From positions 1,178,001-1,242,000 of the forward strand of contig QPFY01000008.1 in NCBI GenBank assembly GCA_003665825.1: a stretch of DNA of 64,000 bases, given 5' to 3'. The stretch is from Microbotryum silenes-acaulis (Eukaryota; Basidiomycota; Microbotryomycetes; Microbotryales; Microbotryaceae). The notes beneath the pieces are model-generated. The model was not told where the DNA came from. It worked only from the letters and a program-made list of their open reading frames with translations, and ran no database searches. The position numbers and the translations under genes were made by a program. Positions 56,901 through 64,000 of this stretch are shown piece after piece. Every line of letters starts with the position of its first letter. Position 1 is the stretch's first letter.

Positions 56901-58896
56901 TGAAATTCGACGACATAAACATATGCGATGACCTGTGCAAATAATTGAGGCTTGTGAGCATTCTATCAGCTCTGTTTCGACTGAGTCCCAGATTTACATA
57001 CCTTCCCAAAGACTCCTGGTGCATGGCCACGGCCTAATACATCCGCAAGGAGGGCTTTCAATTTCCCGTGAAAGACCCGTGCTACTATGTTGGGACGGTC
57101 GGATGCGGCTTGCCCGGGAAGCAACGCGTTGACGATTTCCGACCAGGCAGGATTGCATGTCATCGTGATGAATATGTCCGGAGCACCGAAAACACGAACG
57201 ATGGCCATAGCATCTTGGTAAAGTTGGACCATTTGGCGTGGCGATCCGGTGTGTGACGACGGTAGAATTACTCTCTTGCCAATCTGCGCGGGATCGAGTC
57301 CTTCAGCCAGACTTGCTTGAAGGGACAAATACTCTTCGACTCTGAGCTTTTTTTGATTTGTTCTCATCCACCGAAGCTGATCCTGTTCAGTTAGTGCCCA
57401 GGCGTCGGCAACAAATTTCTGGAACAACCGGCCTCCAAGGAACAATGTCGGGTAGCTGATATTGTTGGGACGGATATGGAAGTAGTACGCGTTGAATTGG
57501 TTTTGCGTTACACGTTTCGAGCCGCTCGGCCCGGTTTGTGGGTTATTGCCCATCGTAAATGAATTGAATCCCGTGGCTGTTGTCGTTTGGCGGGTGACGT
57601 AATCGGACGACAATCTCTCTTCTCGAAGACCGGTATTCTGTGTCGTCCCCGGGTAGAATGACGGCAACCTCGTCTTGAGTTGGTAAGTTGTAGATTCTCG
57701 GATCTCGATTGCGCGGCGCAAGTAACCGCAGCTGGTACATATGTGATGCATCACAGTCCATGAACTCCTGTGCTGTCAAGAACAGTTTGACGCGCCTGTT
57801 GTGATGTTGCAGCATACCGTCGAGTAGTGGAACAATTTGTTGATATGCCGTGTCCAGACGGTCCATTGAATCTGCGTCGCGCTTCAATGCGTTCCGTCGG
57901 AGCCAGGAATAGAATCTGCGCAAAGACTGGGTTGCTTGCTGGGTATGGTGCCAGGGTGCCGATACGATGAAATACGTTCCCGCTCAGGTAGAAAGATGGT
58001 GGCCCGGAACCGCTGATGATGCCATGACCTTTGCTTGTCCCGAATGATGCCATAGCAAAGCTTTCATTGAATGCCAGAATGCGTTCCCGAAAGATCTTCT
58101 CAACTGTTTCACGGATATTCAGCAAGGCTGTTAGTCAGCTGTACTTGATTTAGCAGGTTGAAGGAATGGACATGTACCGACCTGGACCATCGCCAGTCAA
58201 AAGCGCGAGCAGCTCGGGGGGCGGTTTTTCGATTCCGGGTAGCCGAACTTTGCCGTCCGCGCAACAGGTTTTGAATGGTGTGACCTCGCCTGGGGTCGAT
58301 GATCTTTCGAACTCCCAGTGTAAAGCCGAACAGATTGGACACTGCAATGTCATTGAGCCGAGATCGTGTCGGGCAAAAGGCCCTTCCGGCAGCGGCAGCA
58401 GAGCAGTCGGGGGGGTCCGGTTCGATCGCACTCTTTCGCGTTGGCGTCGTTGGCGCTGCTCCGCGGATCGGCGATCGACGGCAGTAGTGGTCGAAGTTGC
58501 AGTTGCGTCTGTACCTGACCCCGCGACGTGAGATAGGTCTGGAACTGGTTCATAACGTGGGCGAACGGATCTCAAGCCTGGAGGTGAAGGACTGCGGGCG
58601 CGTCGCAGTTGCCCGGCTGCCGATGCAGATTGACTCGACGATCCAATTTGCGCGACGTCGTCTTCTTCGATTCGCCGCTGCTGCCTCTCGCGAAGTCGTC
58701 GTTGTCGCTGTGCTTCGGATCTGAGATTGTTCGAGGTTGCTGGCGGCGGCGTCTGTGCGATTAGAGCGGGGGCCGGGTTGTGCGGAGGAGGGAAGCGAGC
58801 AGCCTCACGGGCGGCGCGCTCAGCTCGCTCACGTTGCCGACGTCTCTGCTGTCCCTCTGCTCTCCGTGAAGGTTGTTGTAGAGGAGACGATGACAT
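53928..58896 (-). pseudogene. Helitron Rep-helicase gene, H5 copy (most complete)
   Basis: Same architecture as H1. Exons: 58896-58182, 58127-57002, 56932-55066, 55000-54888 and 54824-53928. Exon 3 is uninterrupted here. It includes HUH (GLPHAHILLIMDPEDKP), a Cys/His cluster (CMLHRRCDRPGKHACHDDHGKCTKRFP), the two-tyrosine site AAVKYLYKYVYKGHD and Walker A GGTGKTFLEK. Exon 5 holds [12 protein letters not shown] and ends with helicase motifs V-VI ([18 protein letters not shown]). The frame still breaks near 57890 and 57548 and at an in-frame TAG (54242-54240), exactly as in H1. Unless these are bypassed, no full protein is made. Confidence 0.9.
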
Positions 58897-59218
58897 TTCG
58901 GCAGTGGCAGGAACTGGATGATTGAAGAAAGTACGCTACGATGTGGTAGACTCGCAAAACAGGTCGTCTCAGTCTGCGTCGGGAAGCAGAGGGTCATGTG
59001 CCACGCTGCTTTGATTGAAAATGGAACCTCGGCGAACGTGGGCGAAACGGCCTGTGGCCGGCCGACCCTTTCTGAAACAGCGCTAGCTGGCTCAGGGGAC
59101 ACGCTGGACCGAGAGCTGTTGCAGTAGCGAAACTATTATGACGTCACGCCACATGGTTTGTCTTTTGGTTTGTCTTTCGTTCTTTCACGTTCTTTCACGT
59201 TCTTTGTCTCCCGTTACG

Positions 59219-59314
59219 TCTTTAGTAGATAGTAGAATAGAATAGAATAGAATAGAATATAGAATATAGAATATAGAATATAGAATATAGAATATAGAAT
59301 AGATAGATAGATAT

Positions 59315-59350
<36 letters not shown>

Positions 59351-59428
59351 TAGATTACGTCTTTAGTAGATAGTAGATAGTAGATAGTTTTAAGGATTAG
59401 TAGATAGTAGATTTAGTAGATAGTAGAT

Positions 59429-59474
<46 letters not shown>

Positions 59475-59488
59475 TAGTAGATAGTAGA
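59219..59488 (-). repeat. Microsatellite-rich 5' end of Helitron H5
   Basis: Runs of AATAG, AATAT and GATA units and TAGTAGATAG repeats occupy the space where H1 has ordered 5' units. Only two AAGACGTAA-type motifs remain. The end is TCTACTATCTACTA on minus. Confidence 0.75.
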
Positions 59489-59592
59489 TTATAATTGTAC
59501 TGTTGTTGAAGTCTATTTGGAAAACAAAAAGATTCTATTGGAGAAAAAAAGGGGTAGTAAGTAGTGAGTGAAGAGAAGCAGAAAATTAGGAG

Positions 59593-59595
<3 letters not shown>

Positions 59596-59626
<31 letters not shown>
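59596..59626. repeat. 31-bp uninterrupted poly-G tract
   Basis: Thirty-one G in a row on plus, preceded by AGGGA. Assembly length may be inaccurate. Confidence 0.8.
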
Positions 59627-59629
<3 letters not shown>

Positions 59630-59654
59630 AAGGTCAATACAGCAGCTGTCTTAC

Positions 59655-59945
59655 CTACTTGTCCGAGACGACAGTGCCAAAAACGTCGTCGACCTCGTTC
59701 GTCGAGGCCAGCATCCCGAGCCCGTCGTCGTCGAGTTCGATGAGGTGCGACAGCACGCGCCGGAGCAATACGGCTTCCTGAACGCACTTGCGGGCGTTCG
59801 TCGTGAACACCCCACACGCGTTGACGAGGTAGACTTGAAGCAAGTCCCCGCAAAGGGTGAACTCGATCGCGTGGGAGCGGAGCGCGGTCGTGCAGATTAT
59901 TTGACGTCGCCTAAGCACTTGCTTCTGCCCCGGTTCTGCACTCAT
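59655..59945 (-). CDS. Hypothetical protein with LTR at its start codon
   Basis: A 96-residue frame from ATG 59945 (MSAEPGQKQVLRRRQIICTT), with a hydrophobic middle CGDLLQVYLVNACGVF and acidic end ELDDDGLGMLASTNEVDDVFG. Its TAG stop is directly followed by gtaag, so a splice one codon earlier or later could extend it. No family recognised. A solo LTR inserted with its target duplication overlapping the first bases of the start codon, replacing the native upstream region. Confidence 0.35.
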   Translation of the reverse strand: MSAEPGQKQVLRRRQIICTTALRSHAIEFTLCGDLLQVYLVNACGVFTTNARKCVQEAVLLRRVLSHLIELDDDGLGMLASTNEVDDVFGTVVSDK

Positions 59946-59948
59946 CGT

Positions 59949-60218
59949 TGTCAGAACCCAATCACACCTGATTCTCTTCTAATCCTATTTACTTCTCATG
60001 CCACCATTTCACTCCTACTTCACTCCTTCTTTAGCCTATTACCCTCTACGCCGGATCCCAGCGCCTGATTGAGACTCGGTTGACACGTTGGCTTGGGTCG
60101 AAGTCGCGCGCCTCGCGGGCGCTCGTCTCTCTTCAACTTCTTCATCCATCTTCTATCCTCAATCTTGCGTTCGTACTTAACCCCTTGAGTCGGGATCCAG
60201 TGTTGCATACTTCTAATA
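59949..60218 (+). repeat. Solo Copia-B-type LTR with 5-bp target duplication
   Basis: 270 bp from TGTCAGAACCCAATC to TACTTCTAATA, with ATCGT at 59944-59948 and again at 60219-60223. Same family as the LTR at 13574 (about 90% alike, with small indels). Formed by LTR-LTR recombination. Confidence 0.85.
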
Positions 60219-60223
60219 ATCGT

Positions 60224-60559
60224 GACGCTCTGGGAAAAAACAGGCGTCCCGCGTCCAGCGGCGAAGCCCCTAGATTCGCGCGGGTTGCTAGGGTATTTGT
60301 CACTGGCCGGCGCGGGCTCAGTGCCCCCCCCGGCGGAGCGATACCACTTTGCTATCCCTCTTGAGCTGATAATCACCCCAATAGTCTCACTGCGATGTAG
60401 AAACTAAGCCTCCAACTCTCTGTATATAACTTTAAAGGTTGCAGCTGGTAGACATTGCGTCGATGAGTGGAGAGTTGCAATTGGAATGATGATGAAATGC
60501 AAAGCCTCCTACGCTGCAAAAGCGATCCTATTTCAAAGGTCCGATCCGGTCCGCCTCCC
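60224..60559. other. Spacer downstream of HSP78, no feature seen
   Basis: About 335 bp, no supported gene. It probably includes the HSP78 3' untranslated region. Confidence 0.35.
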
Positions 60560-63116
60560 TTATTCCAGCTCATCCGCACGCATCAATTCCTCGTCCTTCC
60601 TCTTGCCGTCTCCGAGAACCTCCTCCTCATGCACCGGCACCAACTCCACCGACTTCTTACCCCCTTCTTCCCTGAGCCTAAATCTCGCCGTGTCCCCATC
60701 CCTAATGGTCCCTTTCAAGATTCCCGACGCCAACTGCTGTCTCACCACTTTATTCAACAACCGATTCACCTCCCTGGCTCCCCAACGAGGTTGATACGCT
60801 TCTTTCGCCAACCAGTCCCTCGCCTCTGGGTCAATAGATAAGTGGATCTTGCGTTCGTTGGTATTGAGCATCTGTTGAATTTCGGAAAGGCGCATGTCGA
60901 TGATGGATGCGACATGAGTGGGCGAGAGGGAATTGAAGACGATTTGTTCGTCGAGTCGATTGAGGAGTTCAGGTGGGTAGAGCGAACGAACGCGTTCGAG
61001 AACGAGGTCCCGAGCTACAGGGGTCACTTCACCATTGGGTGAAATGGATTCGGGTCGCATGAGGATATCGGAGCCAATGTTGGAGGTGAGGATGATGGTC
61101 GTGTTCTTGAAGTCGAGTTTACGACCATGCGAATCCGTCAGAGCGCCTTCGTCAAGGATTTGAAGGAGGATGTTCGCGACGGAGGGATGCGCCTTTTCAA
61201 ATTCGTCGAAGAGGATCACCGAGTGGGGATGTCGACGAACGACGGACAGTTCGCCGCCGTCTTCGTAGCCTACGAAACCGGGGGGTGCACCAATCAGTCT
61301 TGCGGCGGTGTGTTTGTCTTGATATTCGGACATGTTGAGGGTGATTAGTCGATCGGTGCCCGTCAATTCTGCGGCGAGCGCTTTTGAAAGTTCCGTCTTG
61401 CCTACGCCCGTGGGACCGAGGAAGAGGAAGGAAGCGACGGGCCGATTGGGGTTGTGTAGACCGGCACGAGAGAGTCGAACAGCTTCGGCGACGGCGTGGA
61501 GAGCGGGTTCTTGGCCCACGACACGTTGGCGTAAGATCGACTCGAGGTCGACCAATCGAGCACGGTCACCACGCATCAAGGCCGAGACGGGGATGCCCGT
61601 TGCTTTGGCGACGACGCGAGCAACGTCCGAAGCAGTGACCCGCGCTTGACCCGCTTGAGCGGCTTCTTGACCATCCTTGGGGACCTGTGCTTCGAGCTTG
61701 GGGATTGTCGAATACCTCAACTCGGACGCCTTGTCGAATTGCCCCGTCCGAACGGCTTCCTCCAATTCGAAGCGTTTCCTCTCCAATTCTTCTTTGGCCT
61801 GTCGGATCCTCTCTCCTCGCTCCCTCTCGTCCCTCCACTCCTTCTCCATCTTGGACGCCTTGTCCTTGAGCCGGGCGATCTCGTCGACCAAGACCTCACG
61901 ACGTGATCGACTGGCCTCGTCTTGGTCCTTGCCCAAGCTCGACAACTCGATCTGCAACGTCGTCAAGTGTTGTTCGAGTGCCTCGAGTTGCTCCGGTTTG
62001 GATTCCCTCGCCAGGCGCAACGCCGCCGCCGCTTCGTCGATCAGATCAATGGCCTTGTCGGGTAATTGTCGATCGGTGATGTAGCGTTGCGAGTAGGTGA
62101 CGGCGGCGATGATAGCCGCATCAGAAACGATCACGCCATGATGAACTTCCATGCGCGACTTGCCACCTCGCAACATGGTGATGGCTTGTTCGGCCGAAGG
62201 TTCTTCGATCGTCACTTTTTGAAATCGGCGCAGCAAAGCGGCATCCTTTTCGAGTTCGCGAAATTCGTTCCAGGTCGTTGCACCGGCGAGTTGGAGACCT
62301 CTTGCTAAAGCAGGCTTGAGCATGTTACTTCCCGTGAGACTGCCTTCGGCTTTGCCGAGTCCGAGTAGTTGATGGATTTCGTCTGTGGGGCATGGTGTAG
62401 TTAGCGTCGGGCTCACGAAAAAAAAGTTCTCGAGCAAGCGTGTTCTACTCACCGATGAAGACGATGATTTGCCCCTTGGCATCCTCGATATCGGCAATAA
62501 GATCTTTGAGCTTGCCTTCGAACGATCCCCTGACGGCGGTACCACTCATGATGGATGCCAAGTCGATCGAGATCAATTTCTTCCCCTTGAGTGACTCGGG
62601 CACCTCGCCCGCGACCAATCGTTGCGCAAGAGATTCAATGATGGCCGTCTTGCCTACACCCGCTGCACCAACCAAGACAGGGTTGTTCTTGGTGCGCCGG
62701 GAAAGGATTTGTATCGTGCGTCGTACTTCGTCGTCTCTTGCAATGACGGGGTCGAGTTTCCCCTGGCGCGCGAGCTCGGTCAAATCGACGCCGTGTTCTT
62801 TCAGAGCGGCACCCGGTTCGCGCTTGGGTTGACTGTTGAAGATGTTGCCGATTGGGAAACCACCACCGCCGCCGCCCGCGTTGTTGTGGTTGTTGTTATT
62901 ACCGCCGGGTGGCGGTGGGTGTTGGGCTGGGGCTCGAGGAGGGGTCGAATGTGAGAAGGAGCGAGCTTGAAGTGAGGACCTGCTCAGCGTCGGCTGGGTG
63001 GTGGTGACTTGGATCGTCGGTCGCCACAGCAGCTGGCCATGACGGTGTGCAGGACGGAGTAAACGAGGAGCAGTAGATGCAGAGGTGAGCGAGCGCAAAG
63101 AGCTTCTCTGTAGCAT
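60560..63116 (-). CDS. HSP78: Mitochondrial ClpB/Hsp78 disaggregase
   Basis: AAA+ protein disaggregase of the mitochondrial matrix, working with mitochondrial Hsp70. Start at 63116 (MLQRSSLRSLTSAS), an Arg/Ser-rich presequence. Clp_N is absent, as usual for Hsp78. NBD1 starts near ALKEHGVDLTELARQGKLDPVI; Walker A GAAGVGKTAII; Walker B IIVFIDEIH formed across the single intron (62452-62383, exons 63116-62453 and 62382-60560). A coiled middle domain follows (KEEWRDERERGERIRQAKEE-like). NBD2 has Walker A GPTGVGKTELSKAL, Walker B VILFDEFEKAH, the pore loop GYEDGG, and sensor-2 GAREVNR. The NBD1 Walker A reads GAAGVGKT, where family members have GEPGVGKT; the invariant GKT is intact. Length about 828 residues. 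Confidence 0.95.
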
Positions 63117-63441
63117 AAAGATACCAAGTATGGGCTGTGTAGAGCGTCTTTGAGTGTGAGTGTGTGCGTGGTGTGTATGGGAGAAGGGCAAGGAACTGAT
63201 CGAGCTGGGATGTGGGGGTGGACCCGGTGACTCGCGCGCGGGAAATTGAAAATGCTTCGATTGGATTCTAGTAAATTCTATTAGCTTCCGGGCCGTTCCT
63301 GACCCAGTCCGACCTCGCCGCACGGGGGCACGTGACCTGCTCCACCGCCCCTGCTCCGTCATCATCGATCAGAATCCGCCCTCGCCCATCGCCATACGGC
63401 GTTGAACGACCCCCTTCCGGTTGGGTTGCACTACAGCCGAA
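63117..63441. promoter_or_regulatory. Divergent promoter region, HSP78 and right-edge gene
   Basis: 325 bp between divergent start codons. It includes AGAANNTTC-like pieces near 63263-63283 (TTCTAGTAAATTCTA) that could be weak heat-shock elements, and a CACGTG at 63328-63333. Regulation is not demonstrated. Confidence 0.3.
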
Positions 63442-64000
63442 ATGGCCGTAGCATCAACATCGACCCTTCGACCATTGGACGGCCAAGACGATGCCACTCC
63501 TTCCGCCGAATCATCACTGCTCGTCCTGCCGAGTTTGCCCACGGTCGTCGTCCAGGCCTTACCATGGCTCTACACGCAGTGGATCAAGCTTGATCAAGCT
63601 CAGTTGCAAGGCTATCAGGTGTGGGCTGTTGAGCAGAGGTATGTGTCCTACCTCGGGTCTTGGGATTGGGGCAGGGGGTGTCCGCTGACGACTCGCACTC
63701 GAGTGCTGCATTGAATGAATAGGGTCACCGATCGAACGGCCCTGTTACCCGTCATCACCGTCGCAACAGGGATAGACGAACATGTGGTATGAAGTCTCAC
63801 CTCTACTTTGGAATTCCGAATTCCGCCTTACTAATCACCTATTACCTCACAACAGATTACCGTCGACCGCTACCAATTGAACCCGGCCCTCCACCTCACT
63901 CCGGACCAACACCGCCAAGCATGGAACAAGGCTAAATCTCTGCTCAAAGCTTCCAATGTGAGGCTAGCCAACGTATGCGCAGCACTCACTTGGTGATTCC
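63442..64000 (+). CDS. Unrecognised protein, partial at right edge
   Basis: Start ATG 63442. Exon 1 encodes MAVASTSTLRPLDGQDDATP and then LPTVVVQALPWLYTQWIKLDQAQLQGYQVWAVEQR. A gtatgt donor (about 63640) and aatag acceptor (63722) lead to VTDRTALLPVITVATG. A second intron (gtatga..acaacag, about 63787-63855) leads to ITVDRYQLNPALHLTPDQHRQAWNKAK. The frame is consistent across both introns, so the gene is probably real. No family recognised; the rest lies outside the window. Confidence 0.5.

Larger units (their letters stand above)
53718..59488 (-). mobile_element. Helitron H5, long copy, inverted relative to H1
   Basis: 5771 bp. On the minus strand it starts TCTACTATCTACTA at 59488 after an A, and ends CTAG at 53718 before a T, so it sits in an A/T target as Helitrons do. 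The 3' hairpin is at 53745-53729. Outside the 5' repeat zone it appears identical to H1, but it lacks the 130-bp deletion. Confidence 0.92.

Noticed and set aside
22236..59488. H1 and H5 as arms of one 37-kb segmental inverted duplication
   Set aside because: Homology stops exactly at the Helitron 3' CTAG, and H5 has its own A/T insertion site, so separate transposition explains them better.

Overview
The window comes from a basidiomycete fungus. A Microbotryomycetes/red-yeast type genome is my best guess, from gene content and intron style rather than any diagnostic marker. Genes are densely spaced, often divergently paired, and broken by many short introns (about 45-95 bp) with GTRNGT donors and YAG acceptors. 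No rRNA or tRNA gene was found.

Left block (1-9464) is ordinary host sequence: a TEL2-like TTT-complex subunit (partial at the left edge), a sigma-type glutathione S-transferase, the exosome cofactor MPP6, a RING protein with a SUMO-interaction motif (SUMO-targeted ubiquitin ligase type), and a GCFC-domain splicing factor. Other host genes are SEC17/alpha-SNAP (17282-18768), a GT23-type fucosyltransferase-like gene (33061-35085), mitochondrial HSP78 (60560-63116) and an unrecognised gene running off the right edge.

The middle (about 9.6-60.2 kb) is a transposon graveyard and nursery. At 9.6-17.1 kb, Copia retrotransposon pieces and a decayed DNA transposon are arranged in four long palindromes. 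One of them (10228-11888) is a complete foldback unit: two LTRs in inverted orientation, identical internal arms, and a 5-bp target duplication around the whole. At 22.2-31.9 kb three Helitrons lie head to tail with 3' CTAG touching the next 5' TC. A fourth, rearranged member is at 35.2-38.6 kb and contains a solo Gypsy-type LTR. A fifth, near-identical to the first, lies inverted at 53.7-59.5 kb with a clean A/T insertion site. Three of the short Helitrons share a captured segment with gene-like splice signals. Between them lie a large intron-rich DDE-type transposase gene (39.2-44.0 kb) followed by a second unrecognised gene (44.2-46.7 kb). Decayed versions of both lie in the same order at 9.65-13.5 kb, so they look like one two-gene element. 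KDZ transposase remains (50.4-52.4 kb), a C2H2 ORF, a tiny TIR element and a solo LTR complete the set.

The two long Helitrons encode the usual Rep (HUH, two-tyrosine) plus PIF1-type helicase protein. Both carry the same two frameshifts and the same in-frame stop, so they were probably moved recently by machinery supplied elsewhere.
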